DNA from: Nitrobacter hamburgensis X14
Lineage (GTDB): Bacteria > Pseudomonadota > Alphaproteobacteria > Rhizobiales > Xanthobacteraceae
Assembly: GCF_000013885.1 (NCBI RefSeq)
Contig: NC_007964.1
Coordinates: forward strand, 916,001-980,000
Direction of reading: 5' to 3'
DNA: 64,000 nt
Shown: positions 46,066 to 54,877 of the stretch, one piece after another
How positions within the stretch are numbered: position 1 is the stretch's first letter
Layout: each line of letters starts with the position of its first letter
Translations under genes and position numbers: made by a program
The notes under the pieces: generated by a model
Seen by the model: the letters and a program-made list of their open reading frames with translations, nothing else
What the model was told of the DNA's origin: nothing
Database searches by the model: none

Positions 46066-46713
46066 TCACCCGTTCGCAATAAGGTAATCGACCAGCGGCG
46101 CCGGAGTTACGACATGGTCCGGGGCGATCACGCCTACCGGAACGATGTTCTCCGCCGTCACGATGACCGTGTCGGCTGCCATCGCCATGATCGGATTGAA
46201 GTTGCGCGCTGTCAGCGCGTAGGCGAGGTTACCGAGGTAATCTGCCAGAAATGCGTGAACCAGGGCGAATTGCGCGCGTAGAGCGGTCTCGAGCAGAAAC
46301 GTGGTCTCGTTTACCTGGATCTGGCGCTTGCCTTCAGCCACCAAAGTGCCGACGCCTGTCGGCGTGAGAACCCCTCCGAGACCGCATCCGCCGGCACGAA
46401 TGCGCTCGGCGAAGGTCCCTTGCGGAACGAGATCGACGGCAAGCTTGTTGGCCAGCATCTGCTGCTGCACAAGTGGATTGAGACCGATATGGGTTGCTGT
46501 GAGGCGCAAAACGAGTGCCGCGTCGAACAGCTTGCCGACACCTTTGCCGGGTGTTGCAGCGTCGTTGCTGATGATCGAAAGCTCGGATTTTTGCTGGCGA
46601 ACCACTTCGTCGAGCAGACGTTCCGGCGCCCCGACGCCCATAAAGCCCCCAACCATCACACTCGCCCCTCGCGGGATCATTGCAACGGCCTCTTCGGTGG
46701 AAAGGGTCCGCAT
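46066..46713 (-). CDS. 3-oxoacid CoA-transferase subunit A
   Basis: A 215-residue alpha subunit. The start at 46713 (MRTLSTEEAVAMIPRGASVM) has GGAG at 9 bases. Family blocks are VMVGGFMGVGAPERLLDEVV, LVPQGTFAERIRAGGCGLGG and TGVGTLVAEGKRQIQVNETT. A longer reading frame begins within the upstream FNR/FixK box and is therefore unlikely to be used. The box lies 77 bp before the start. Confidence 0.93.
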   Translation of the reverse strand: MRTLSTEEAVAMIPRGASVMVGGFMGVGAPERLLDEVVRQQKSELSIISNDAATPGKGVGKLFDAALVLRLTATHIGLNPLVQQQMLANKLAVDLVPQGTFAERIRAGGCGLGGVLTPTGVGTLVAEGKRQIQVNETTFLLETALRAQFALVHAFLADYLGNLAYALTARNFNPIMAMAADTVIVTAENIVPVGVIAPDHVVTPAPLVDYLIANG

Positions 46714-46789
46714 GATCGAAACTCCGCTCGACGATAATCCTTGGAACGTGGGAGTGAGGGAATGTTTGACGGGCGCCGGCAGCGCATTA

Positions 46790-46803
46790 TTGATTTGCAT
46801 CAA
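46790..46803. promoter_or_regulatory. FNR/FixK-type box, TTGATTTGCATCAA
   Basis: A perfect palindrome centred 84 bp upstream of the CoA-transferase subunit A start on the minus strand. A weaker version (TTGAGCTGAGTCAA) lies about 100 bp further at 46897-46910, ahead of the ion-channel remnant. Confidence 0.85.
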
Positions 46804-46971
46804 GGCTTTTGGCTAATCGGATCGACCGATGGTGATGCCGACGTCTTCGAGCGTTCTGATCCAAAGCTCGCCTGTGCGCGCCGTTGAGATTTTTCCTTGA
46901 GCTGAGTCAAAGGACGGGGTCCTCCCGCGCCTAGCCTCGCACCAAGGATGATCGGGAGAAAAAATCCGCCA

Positions 46972-47288
46972 TGACCGTGAGACAAGCCATGCGGCGGTAC
47001 TTCATTAGTGTGCTGCGGCTGTTGCCCATCTCCGGACGGTAGCTGCCGCAATGCCGGCTCGTTGTTGTCCCCGGCATTGGGCATTCGATGAATCTCACTT
47101 ACACTACACTCGGTTATGGAGATATCACGCCAGTGGGACCTTGGCAGCTGACTGGGTCGATGACCGCAATGAACGGCATCCTTATGTTCGGTTGGTCAAC
47201 TGCGGTTCTGTTCGAGGTACTCCGCAAGACGCTCGACCGCTTCGCGCCGATCGAGACTCCCGGGTTCAGTTCTGCAGATCGAGTCTAG
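46972..47288 (+). pseudogene. two-TM ion-channel remnant
   Basis: ATG 46972 opens a frame (MTVRQAMRRYFISVLRLLPI) that ends early. From 47088 another frame gives MNLTYTTLGYGDITPVGPWQ, containing the TLGYGD potassium-channel selectivity filter, then a final membrane helix (NGILMFGWSTAVLFEVLRKT). The first transmembrane helix is missing, so an internal deletion has destroyed the gene. The 3' end overlaps the convergent FixK-like gene by 23 bp. Confidence 0.65.
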
Positions 47289-47949
47289 CGAGCTGCCGTC
47301 GATTCACAAGGACGATCTGGCGCTGATCGCTGCCAACGAATCCGATGACGTCGAGTTCATGCAGCCGCGATAGTGCGCGAGACACTGTTTCCAGTGTCAG
47401 CCCTAAATAGTCGGCAATATCGCGCCGCGACATCGGCAGTGGTATGACGCCGGCCGCCGTGAGCCGTCGGTCCATCTCGATCAGGAAGGCTGCGACCCGC
47501 TCCAGAGAAGTTTTGCGACCGAGCAGGAGCATGTGATTTTCCGCATGCTGCAGATTGTCCGTCGTCATGCTGAGCAGGTTTCGCGAGACCATAGGATCGC
47601 TCTCGGCCATCATCTCAAGGCTCCGTCGTTTGATCAAGCGAACCGTGGTGCTCACGATCGCCTCTGTCGTAAACCGGTGCTCGCTTCCGTTTTCCAGTCC
47701 GAAGATGTCGCCGACGAGGTGGAACGCGCCGATCTGGCGGCGGCCGTCTGAAAGCAGTTTGTAGCTTCGCACGGCGCCCGCCTTGACCTGATAGACGTAC
47801 TCCGCAGGCTCCTTTTCCCCGTAGATTTCAGTACCTTTCTTGTAGGTAAATTCGTTTAAACTTACTTTTTGATTTGAATCACTCGCTATTCCGAGTTCGC
47901 CGAGCGAGGTGGCGCGATATGCCAAATCGGTGGTAACGCGGACAAACAT
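47266..47949 (-). CDS. FixK-like CRP/FNR-family regulator
   Basis: A 227-residue protein with an N-terminal cyclic-nucleotide-like beta barrel (YKKGTEIYGEKEPAEYVYQV, GAFHLVGDIFGLENG) and a C-terminal HTH_Crp domain (LPMSRRDIADYLGLTLETVS, RALSRLHELDVIGF). The recognition helix carries ETVSR, the E..SR pattern that reads TTGAT half sites. It has no cysteines for an FNR iron-sulfur cluster, so it resembles FixK and is probably controlled by expression rather than by direct oxygen sensing. The ATG at 47949 has AGGAG upstream. The ten matching boxes in this region are its likely targets. Confidence 0.9.
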   Translation of the reverse strand: MFVRVTTDLAYRATSLGELGIASDSNQKVSLNEFTYKKGTEIYGEKEPAEYVYQVKAGAVRSYKLLSDGRRQIGAFHLVGDIFGLENGSEHRFTTEAIVSTTVRLIKRRSLEMMAESDPMVSRNLLSMTTDNLQHAENHMLLLGRKTSLERVAAFLIEMDRRLTAAGVIPLPMSRRDIADYLGLTLETVSRALSRLHELDVIGFVGSDQRQIVLVNRRQLARLDLQN

Positions 47950-47964
47950 GGCCAACTCCTATAT

Positions 47965-47978
47965 AACAACCGGTTGTT
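47965..47978. promoter_or_regulatory. 14-bp palindrome upstream of the FixK-like gene
   Basis: AACAACCGGTTGTT is a perfect palindrome 16 bp before the start codon. It differs from the FNR box, so a different regulator (or none) would use it; its position would suit repression. Confidence 0.4.
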
Positions 47979-48149
47979 GGATATGGTCTGCCTCTACGAG
48001 GTGTTTCCGTGGGTGGAACGCTCTTTGTCGTGGCCGTGGAGCTTCCGCTAAGACCTATTTTTTGACCATTGTCTGAAGGGTCATTGTACCAAAGGACAGG
48101 TCTGTAATAGGATGTCAGAGAAGATAGCTCGGGGCAGGGATACCGTTCC

Positions 48150-49300
48150 TAGTGGATCGCGTCTGACATTTGAATCCGGGATGGGATTCCCATCTGACTG
48201 GATGCATGCGAGTCTGGCGCATGCGAACCGGAATTTTCATCACCCTTAAGCCTGCCGACCGCCGCCATCTGAAGGCGCTGGCGCGGAATCGCAACACCCC
48301 ACACAAGCATGTTTGGCGGGCCGAGATCGTACTGTTGAGCGCGGACGGTTTCGGCACCCATGAGATCATGCGCCGGACCGGCAAGTCGAAGACCTGTGTG
48401 TGGCGCTGGCAGGAACGCTTCATGGTGGCGGGTTATGACGGCCTCCTGCACGATAAGACACGCCCCTCGCGCATTCCGCCGCTGGGGTCGGGCATCGCTG
48501 AACGCGTCGTGGCGCTCACCCGGACCGAGCCGCCAGCAGAGGCGACCCACTGGACCTCGGCCATGATGGCGAAGGTCGTCGATATCAGCGCGAGTTCCGT
48601 TCAACGCATCTGGCGCGCCCATGGGCTGCAGCCGCACCGGGTGAAACAGTTCAAGCTCTCCACTGACCCGCGCTTCGTCGACAAATTGCGCGATGTCGTC
48701 GGCCTCTATGTCGATCCGCCCGCCCATGCCGTCGTTCTCTCGGTCGATGAAAAAAGCCAAATCCAGGCGCTCGACCGCACCCAGCCCGGCTTGCCAATAA
48801 AGAAGGGTCGCGCCGGGACGATGACCCACGACTACAAGCGTCATGGCACGACGACACTGTTTGCGGCCCTCAACGTCCTCGACGGCACCGTCATTGGCCG
48901 CAATATGCAGCGCCATCGGCACCAGGAGTTCATCCGCTTCCTCAACGCCGTCGAAGCGCAGGTGCCGCCGCGAAAGCAAATCCACGCTATCGTCGACAAC
49001 TATGCAACCCACAAGCACCCGAAAGTGCGCCAGTGGTTGGCCCGGCATCCCCGCTGGGCCTTCCACTTCACGCCCACATCAGCATCCTGGCTCAACGCCG
49101 TCGAGGGCTTCTTCGCCAAACTCACAAAACGACGACTGAAACGCGGCATCTTCCGATCGGTCGTCGACCTGCAGGCTGCAATCAATCGCTTCGTAATCGA
49201 ACATAACGCCGAACCGAAGCCCTTCACATGGACTGCCGATCCCAACAAAATTATCCGAGCCGTCAGACGCGGGCACCAAGTGTTAGATTCCATCCACTAG
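48150..49300. mobile_element. IS630-family insertion sequence, apparently complete
   Basis: The ends are imperfect 22-bp inverted repeats (17 of 22 matching): CTAGTGGATCGCGTCTGACA at 48150 and its counterpart ending ATCCACTAG at 49300. Both termini carry CTAG, as expected for insertion at TA. The transposase gene fills the element and its stop codon lies inside the right repeat. Confidence 0.8.
48221..49300 (+). CDS. IS630-family transposase
   Basis: A 359-residue intact transposase. The N-terminal HTH region is GFGTHEIMRRTGKSKTCVWR. The DDE residues are in VVLSVDEKSQIQALDR, HAIVDNYATHKHPKV and SWLNAVEGFFAKLTKR. The start MRTGIFITL matches close relatives and was preferred over the frame-extending 48170. 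It separates the FixK-like gene from the FixJ-like regulator, so the two may originally have been neighbours. Confidence 0.93.
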   Translation: MRTGIFITLKPADRRHLKALARNRNTPHKHVWRAEIVLLSADGFGTHEIMRRTGKSKTCVWRWQERFMVAGYDGLLHDKTRPSRIPPLGSGIAERVVALTRTEPPAEATHWTSAMMAKVVDISASSVQRIWRAHGLQPHRVKQFKLSTDPRFVDKLRDVVGLYVDPPAHAVVLSVDEKSQIQALDRTQPGLPIKKGRAGTMTHDYKRHGTTTLFAALNVLDGTVIGRNMQRHRHQEFIRFLNAVEAQVPPRKQIHAIVDNYATHKHPKVRQWLARHPRWAFHFTPTSASWLNAVEGFFAKLTKRRLKRGIFRSVVDLQAAINRFVIEHNAEPKPFTWTADPNKIIRAVRRGHQVLDSIH

Positions 49301-49472
49301 CCCTGACGTTTGGATCTTTTGATATTTCAATTTCTTGAGCAGACATTGTTTGAGTAGATCGATTGCTCGCCGTGTGAGGATCAGCTTGTGCTGGAGGCCA
49401 TGGATTTGGCCCCAAATGCCGTAGTGATCCTGGGAGCGAGATATAAGCAAGAGTGACGGCTAGGAGGCGGAC

Positions 49473-50105
49473 TTGCCTGGCCTTGTTTATATTGTGGACG
49501 ACGATGCTTCGTTTCTGACAGCGGTTGAACGCCGTCTGAAACTTGCTGGCTATGAAGTCGAAAAATACTCGTCGGCTCAAACGCTGCTGGATCGTCTTCA
49601 GGGCTCGGAAAGACCGGGATGCGTCTTGCTCGACGTACGGATGCCTGGACTGAACGGGCTGGAATTGCAAAGCCGCCTCATCAAGCTCCATTCGATCTTG
49701 CCGGTCGTCTTCGTCACCGGCCATGCTGACATCCCAACGACCGTACGAGCCATCAGAGCAGGCGCCGAAGACCTCCTGATCAAACCGGTACCATCCGAAC
49801 AACTGATCGGCGCGATTGAGCGCGCCCTGGCGCGCCATGAGTCAGTCCGCAGCCAACGGAGCAGGCTCGATACGGTTCTCGCTCTTCTTGCAAAATTGAC
49901 GCCCCGCGAGCGACAGGTCTTCGATCTGATCGTGCGCGGGAGGATCAACAAGCAAGTTGCCAGAGAACTGGGAACGACCGAGCGCACCGTGAAGGCGCAT
50001 CGTCATGAGGTGATGGAGAAGATGCGGGTGCACTCGCTCGCGGAACTGGTTTCGATCGCGGAACGGCTTGGCCTGATTGATCCCAACGAAAATACCGGTA
50101 GCTAA
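49473..50105 (+). CDS. FixJ-type two-component response regulator
   Basis: A 210-residue regulator of receiver plus LuxR/NarL-type HTH. The acidic pocket is VYIVDDDASF, the phosphoryl-accepting residue is D54 (VLLDVRMPGLNGLEL), and the conserved Lys is in LLIKPVPSEQL. The HTH reads LTPRERQVFDLIVRGRINKQ and LGTTERTVKAHRHEVMEKMR. It starts with TTG at 49473 behind AGGAGG. FixJ-family regulators activate fixK-type genes under low oxygen. The cognate kinase is not adjacent; the sensor kinase at 58885 is one candidate. Confidence 0.92.
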   Translation: MPGLVYIVDDDASFLTAVERRLKLAGYEVEKYSSAQTLLDRLQGSERPGCVLLDVRMPGLNGLELQSRLIKLHSILPVVFVTGHADIPTTVRAIRAGAEDLLIKPVPSEQLIGAIERALARHESVRSQRSRLDTVLALLAKLTPRERQVFDLIVRGRINKQVARELGTTERTVKAHRHEVMEKMRVHSLAELVSIAERLGLIDPNENTGS

Positions 50106-50282
50106 CCGATACTTTTGTCCGCCGCCAAAATTCTCCGGACCGTGTACACAAGGACAATATAAAAATTGGTCGGCATGGCGTTTAAATGAACGTGGAGGAG
50201 ACTTAAAGCATCTCGGTTGACGAGCGTCTCCAGCACCGTTGAAACGAGCCATGGTGCGATGGACCTGCAGCGCGTTCTTGGA

Positions 50283-50666
50283 ATGATGATGATATCCAAA
50301 TCCAAGGCGATCTTTATAGTGGACGATAATCCGTCGATGCTCAAAGGCATGAAACGGTTGTTGAGAGTGCATGGTTTCAACGTAACACTGTTCGATTCCA
50401 GTGCCGCGCTGCTGGGTCATGCTGATTTCGACGACGCCTTTTGCGTTATCCTTGACATCGATCTGAATAATGAATCTGGCATAGACTTGCATCGTCAACT
50501 TGCCGGCAGAGGCGTCAAGCTGCCAGTCATCTTTATTACCGGCAACGATAGTGACGCGAACCGCTCGGCCGCAATCGACTCGAGGTGCATCGCGTACCTG
50601 ACCAAGCCATTTTCGGCAAGGTCGCTGATCGAGTCAGTCAAAAAAGCGCGCAGAGCGTCATTCTAG
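50283..50666 (+). CDS. single-domain response regulator (CheY-like)
   Basis: About 127 residues, receiver domain only: AIFIVDDNPSMLKGMKRLLR, the phosphoryl Asp in CVILDIDLNNESGIDLHRQL, then LPVIFITGNDSDANR and a Lys in AYLTKPFSARSL. There is no output domain, so it probably acts in a phosphorelay or by protein contact. Three tandem ATG codons (50283-50291) leave the exact start open by two residues. It follows the FixJ-like gene by 177 bp. Confidence 0.85.
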   Translation: MMMISKSKAIFIVDDNPSMLKGMKRLLRVHGFNVTLFDSSAALLGHADFDDAFCVILDIDLNNESGIDLHRQLAGRGVKLPVIFITGNDSDANRSAAIDSRCIAYLTKPFSARSLIESVKKARRASF

Positions 50667-50819
50667 CCGATCGGTCGGATTCTCTCCTCGACACAGCGAG
50701 TTGAGAAAAATTCAATTCAATAAACCGGCAACGATGGGGATGGGCCACCCGACAGTGTCCATGGTCCCGGGACGCCGTTCGATCGTCTATCGGTTTGGCT
50801 TTAGAAGTTCGTCGAGAGC

Positions 50820-50833
50820 TTGATCCAGATCAA
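50820..50833. promoter_or_regulatory. FNR/FixK-type box, TTGATCCAGATCAA
   Basis: A perfect palindrome centred 67 bp upstream of the DUF1275 start, leading the DUF1275-SulP pair. Confidence 0.85.
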
Positions 50834-50893
50834 GCTGCGTGGGGCTCGACGCGTCGCCTATGTCGCCAGGATTTACGACAACTTGTGTCTGAT

Positions 50894-51571
50894 ATGAGTT
50901 CTCTGGATGTTGCTGCCAGTTCGCCGAGGCGCGGCGACGAAACGGTACAGATATCGCTGCTGCTCGCCTTCGCCGGCGGTTATCTCGACGCCTATACTTG
51001 GATTATCCACGGCGTGATGGCCAACGCGCAGACGGCCAACTTGGTCTTGCTCTGGGTTCACGGCACGGTTGGCGAATGGGAACAAGCCGTTCGTTTTGTT
51101 CCTCCGATTGCCGCATTCGCGGCGGGCGTTGTCATCGCGGCGTGGATGCGTCGCTCCATTGGAGATCGGGCCACTACGATCAGCACGCTCATCGAAATTG
51201 TGCTGCTGGTCGCGGTCGGTATCCTGCACAATCGGCTGCCGGATCTGGCGGGCACGCTCGGCATTTCATTCGTTGCCGCGATGCAAACGGCGATCTTCAC
51301 CAGGGTCGAAGGGGTGGCATACAACTCGGTGATGATCACCGGCAACCTGCGCCAGGCGATTGAAGGGCTGGTTGCCGTGGTTTCCGGGCAACTCAGTTCG
51401 CTTCGCCGCTCCGGAATCTTCTTCGCACTGTGTGTCGCTTTTGGCATAGGGGCGGCCGTGGGCGCCTATGCAACGAGGGGCAGACCAAACCTCGCTCTTA
51501 GTCTGCCGGTGGGAGCCTTGCTGATCGTCTTGTTCCGCCGCGAGATACGTCCCAACAAGGAGTGCCCATGA
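50894..51571 (+). CDS. DUF1275 (YoaK) membrane protein
   Basis: A 225-residue protein with about six membrane helices and the DUF1275 signature: LLLAFAGGYLDAYTWIIHGV, MANAQTANLVLLW, FVAAMQTAIFTRVEGVAYNS and MITGNLRQAIEGLV. The function of this family is unknown; a transporter-like role is assumed. It is coupled to the SulP gene by a 4-bp overlap (51568-51571). Confidence 0.88.
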   Translation: MSSLDVAASSPRRGDETVQISLLLAFAGGYLDAYTWIIHGVMANAQTANLVLLWVHGTVGEWEQAVRFVPPIAAFAAGVVIAAWMRRSIGDRATTISTLIEIVLLVAVGILHNRLPDLAGTLGISFVAAMQTAIFTRVEGVAYNSVMITGNLRQAIEGLVAVVSGQLSSLRRSGIFFALCVAFGIGAAVGAYATRGRPNLALSLPVGALLIVLFRREIRPNKECP

Positions 51572-53298
51572 AGTTGCGCGCGTTTCAGCGAGCGGGCTGG
51601 ACACGGATTTTTCCGTCGTTGACGTGGCTTGCCGAATATAAATCATCCTGGTTGCGTCATGATGCGATCGCCGGAGTGACACTCGCCGCCTATGCGATCC
51701 CAGTGTCACTGGCCTATGCGGGCCTTGCGGGGTTGCCGCCCGAGGTCGGCATTTATGGTTATCTGCTTGGCGGCTTGGGTTATGCTCTCATTGGGTCATC
51801 CCGCCAGCTTGCCGTTGGTCCCACCTCCGCAATCTCGCTCATGATCGCTGGCAGCGTCGGGACGCTGGCAGGGGGGGACGCGATACGTTTCGCTCAGATC
51901 GCGAGTCTTTCGGCATTCGCTGTGGCGCTGCTTTGCCTGATCGCCTGGCTTTTCAAGCTGAGCATTCTTGTGCGTCTGGTTAGCGACAGCATTCTCGTCG
52001 GCTTCAAGGCGGGGGCTGGCCTTACAATTATAATGAGTCAGTTACCGAGCCTGTTCGGCGTAGCCGGTGGCGGTCACAACTTCTTTGACCGCGCAATTCA
52101 CCTCGCAGGTCAGGTCGGCAACATCAATCTGCTCGTATTGGCAATTGGAGTTGCGGCGATCGTGCTCTTGCTCCTCGGCGAGCGATTCCTGACGGGCAGG
52201 CCTGTCGGACTTACGGTGTTGGCGTTGTCGATTCTCATGGCAACCTTGTTCGGACTTCCGGCACTGGGCGTACCTGTCACCGGGAATATACCGGAAGGAT
52301 TGCCTGCCTTCGAGGTGCCCACTTTCGGAATGCTGGATTTCCAAGAGCTATTTCCGATAGCAGCCGGATGTCTGCTGCTGGCCTATATAGAAGGCGTCTC
52401 GGCGGCCCGGAGTTTTGCGGCGAAGCATGGATACAGCCTTGATGTTCGGCAAGAGTTTTTGGGGCTCGGGGTTGCCAACCTCGCAGTTGCATTTGGCCAC
52501 GGGTATCCCGTCGCAGGCGGATTGTCGCAGTCCGCCGTCAATGATACGGCGGGAGCGCGCACGCCTCTGGCATTGCTGTTTTGCTCGCTTACCCTCGCGC
52601 TCTGCCTGCTTTTCTTTACGGAGTTGCTGACCAACCTTCCGCGGGCAGTGTTGGCTGGAATTGTCATTACTGCGGTTTACAAACTGGTCGACGTCCGCGC
52701 TCTCCTTCGCATGTGGAAAGTGAGCCGTATCGACTTCTATGCCGCGGCTATTGCCCTCGTGTCCGTGTTGCTGCTTGGGATCCTCCAGGGTGTGCTGCTT
52801 GCTGCCCTTGCATCCATCTTCCTGCTGCTTGTCCGAGCGTCGCAGCCCAACATAGCGTTTCTCGGACGGCTTCCTGGGTCGGGCCGCTATTCCGACAGCG
52901 TCAGGCACGAGGGCGTGGAGCCGCTGGTTGGTATTATTGCGTTCCGCCCTGAAGCCTCGTTGCTCTACATCAACGCCGAGACGATTCTGGAGGCCGTTTT
53001 GAAAGCGCTGCGAAAATCGTCTGACGTCAGGTTGGTTGCCTGCGATCTTTCGGCATCTCCCTACATCGATCTGGCTGGGGCACGGATGTTGCTCGATCTC
53101 TATGATGAGCTGACGTCGCGTCATATAGCGTTCTGCATTGCCGGCGCTCACGCGCAGTTGCGTGAGTTGCTACGGGCTGAAGGGCTGGCTGAGAAGATGG
53201 ACAGCAGCGATTGGCTCCGCACGCTCGACAGCGTGCTGGGCGAGGACAATGCCAGCGAGCGATCTGGTCTCCGGAACGAACGGCCGCATGGACGGTGA
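51568..53298 (+). CDS. SulP-family anion transporter with STAS domain
   Basis: A 576-residue transporter preceded by AAGGAG. The N-terminal membrane domain (GVTLAAYAIPVSLAYAGLAG, GSSRQLAVGPTSAISLMIAG, AFGHGYPVAGGLSQSAVNDT) is the SulP core with 12-14 helices. A cytoplasmic STAS domain occupies the last ~130 residues (LVACDLSASPYIDLAGARML). Members move sulfate, bicarbonate or other anions; the substrate here is not evident. Coupling with DUF1275 and control by an FNR/FixK box suggest a role under low oxygen. Confidence 0.92.
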   Translation: MKLRAFQRAGWTRIFPSLTWLAEYKSSWLRHDAIAGVTLAAYAIPVSLAYAGLAGLPPEVGIYGYLLGGLGYALIGSSRQLAVGPTSAISLMIAGSVGTLAGGDAIRFAQIASLSAFAVALLCLIAWLFKLSILVRLVSDSILVGFKAGAGLTIIMSQLPSLFGVAGGGHNFFDRAIHLAGQVGNINLLVLAIGVAAIVLLLLGERFLTGRPVGLTVLALSILMATLFGLPALGVPVTGNIPEGLPAFEVPTFGMLDFQELFPIAAGCLLLAYIEGVSAARSFAAKHGYSLDVRQEFLGLGVANLAVAFGHGYPVAGGLSQSAVNDTAGARTPLALLFCSLTLALCLLFFTELLTNLPRAVLAGIVITAVYKLVDVRALLRMWKVSRIDFYAAAIALVSVLLLGILQGVLLAALASIFLLLVRASQPNIAFLGRLPGSGRYSDSVRHEGVEPLVGIIAFRPEASLLYINAETILEAVLKALRKSSDVRLVACDLSASPYIDLAGARMLLDLYDELTSRHIAFCIAGAHAQLRELLRAEGLAEKMDSSDWLRTLDSVLGEDNASERSGLRNERPHGR

Positions 53299-53416
53299 CC
53301 TGCTCTCGAGTTCGACGGCGATCGAAGCCTATGCCTCTGCAGACGGGTAGACCTATCTGACGTCCAATTGCCTGCATTCGCCGCAGCCTGGCGAGTTGTT
53401 TCAAGAGAGCGAGACA

Positions 53417-53430
53417 TTGACTTGGATCAA
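53417..53430. promoter_or_regulatory. FNR/FixK-type box, TTGACTTGGATCAA
   Basis: One mismatch in the left half. It lies 133 bp upstream of the secreted-protein start at 53557, somewhat further than the others. Confidence 0.75.
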
Positions 53431-53556
53431 GGTGGCAGAACGGTAAGGGGAAAATGTCCAACGACACCAGCCCGCACAAGCGCGTCGATCAATTCTCTCG
53501 CGGTTCGGTTCGGAGCTGCCGGTTCATCGGAGCGTGAGTCATCAAAGGGAAACGTC

Positions 53557-53991
53557 ATGAAAAGGTCTAGCATAAGCGTCGCCCTGGTTGTCTTGGTCGT
53601 GGGCGCGGCTGCCATCGGTACGCCAGCCCGCGCTGAAATAGGTCGTGTCGCAGTGATCTTCACCAAGGGCGGGTTGGTGGTAGGAGTAGGTCGCGGCGAG
53701 GGCGTGCTGACGCTCCGGGGCAACCACTATCGGTTCACTGTATCGGGCATGAGCGTCGGCTTCACGATCGGAGCCTCGACCACCAAGCTTGTTGGACGGG
53801 CCCTCAATCTGAAGGGACCGACTTCGATCGAAGGCATATACAGCGCCGTCGGAGCCGGGGGTGCCCTTGTGGCTGGGGCGGGTGGGGTTCAATTGCAGAA
53901 CGCCAATGGTGTGATATTGCAACTGAGTGGTCCGAAGGTAGGCGCCGAAGCATCGGTCGCACTCGCTGGGGTATCGATACGCTTGAAATAG
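53557..53991 (+). CDS. secreted glycine-rich protein, unknown (EipA-like pattern)
   Basis: A 144-residue protein with a signal peptide (VALVVLVVGAAAIGTPARA) and an AAAGGGAA RBS. The mature part alternates Gly and hydrophobic residues (GGLVVGVGRGEGVLTLRG, GMSVGFTIGASTTKLVG, ALVAGAGGVQLQNANGVILQ), suggesting a small beta-barrel or beta-sandwich. The Gly pattern is distantly like DUF1134/EipA envelope proteins, but I cannot confirm membership. An FNR/FixK box precedes it. Confidence 0.75.
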   Translation: MKRSSISVALVVLVVGAAAIGTPARAEIGRVAVIFTKGGLVVGVGRGEGVLTLRGNHYRFTVSGMSVGFTIGASTTKLVGRALNLKGPTSIEGIYSAVGAGGALVAGAGGVQLQNANGVILQLSGPKVGAEASVALAGVSIRLK

Positions 53992-54004
53992 CTACGAACC
54001 AGTC

Positions 54005-54030
54005 GGACCGCGCAGTTTGCGGCCCGGTCC
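54005..54030. terminator. hairpin between convergent genes
   Basis: GGACCG and CGGTCC form the outer stem, CGCA and TGCG the inner stem with a GTT loop. It lies between the plus-strand secreted-protein gene and the minus-strand PPK2 gene. No clear T-run follows, so it is only a candidate. Confidence 0.45.
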
Positions 54031-54032
54031 AC

Positions 54033-54866
54033 TCAGTAACGTTCCGTCACGAACGTCATCCCACGCAGGCCCGCCTGGTCGTCAAAGCGTTCCTTCGTGG
54101 AACGCTTTGGCAGCTTGATCTTATCCCGATGCATGCGTTTATGCGGAATCAACTTTAGCAGATGCGCGATGCAGTTCAGCCGTGCTCGGCGCTTATCGTC
54201 GGAGCGAACGATGTACCATGGCGAGTCCTTCGTGCTTGTCGCCTTCAGCATCAGGTCTCGCGCCTCCGAATAGTCGTACCATCGTCGGTAGGATTCCGTA
54301 TCCATCGGACTTAACTTCCATTGCCGCAGCGGATCGTCGATTCTCGCCTTGAAGCGACGCTCCTGTTCGCCCATTCCGACCTCAAGCCAGAGTTTGATCA
54401 GGATGATGCCCCCTTCGATGATATATTTTTCCATCTGGGGACAGAGGGAAAGGAATCGTTTGTGCTCGGCCGGCGTACAGAAGCCCATCACATACTCTAC
54501 GCCGGCGCGGTTGTACCAACTCCGGTCGAAGATCACGATTTCACCTGCAGCCGGAAAATACTGCATGTAGCGTTGAAGGAATAACTGCGTTTTCTCGCGA
54601 TCGGACGGAGCTGGCAAGGCGGCGACGCGAAACACGCGCGGACTGACCTTCTCCGTAATCGCCTTGATCGTGCCGCCCTTGCCGGCGGCATCCCGGCCCT
54701 CGAACAGGACGATGATCCGAAGCTTGTTCGCCTTCACCCATTCCTGGAGGTAGCAAAGCTCGACCTGGAGCTTTCCCAGCTCCTTCTCATAGGCCTTCCG
54801 CTTCATCCGTGGCGTGTCCGCGTCGGTTGACATGCTCACCTTCCGCTGCTTCAGATCGAACTCCAT
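54033..54866 (-). CDS. ppk2: polyphosphate kinase 2
   Basis: A 277-residue single-domain PPK2 using polyphosphate to phosphorylate nucleotides or the reverse. Walker A is RIIVLFEGRDAAGKGGTIKA, the lid/catalytic block is EIVIFDRSWYNRAGVEYVMG, and Walker B-like ILIKLWLEVGMGEQERRFKA follows. WYIVRSDDKRRARLNCI is also conserved. The ATG at 54866 has GAGG upstream. It is the second gene after a 151-residue unknown (11-bp gap), and the divergent FNR/FixK box at 55404 probably drives the pair. This gives an energy-reserve branch to the regulon. Confidence 0.93.
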   Translation of the reverse strand: MEFDLKQRKVSMSTDADTPRMKRKAYEKELGKLQVELCYLQEWVKANKLRIIVLFEGRDAAGKGGTIKAITEKVSPRVFRVAALPAPSDREKTQLFLQRYMQYFPAAGEIVIFDRSWYNRAGVEYVMGFCTPAEHKRFLSLCPQMEKYIIEGGIILIKLWLEVGMGEQERRFKARIDDPLRQWKLSPMDTESYRRWYDYSEARDLMLKATSTKDSPWYIVRSDDKRRARLNCIAHLLKLIPHKRMHRDKIKLPKRSTKERFDDQAGLRGMTFVTERY

Positions 54867-54877
54867 CGCGATTGTCC

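Noticed and set aside
47869..47882. TTGATTTGAATCAC, a near-FNR box
   Set aside because: It lies inside the FixK-like coding sequence (encoding the SDSNQK region) about 70 bases after the start and has a mismatched right end; more likely coincidence than a working site.
52042..53151. Minus-strand frames opposite the SulP transporter
   Set aside because: Antisense to a full transporter with conserved membrane and STAS domains; no independent signal.
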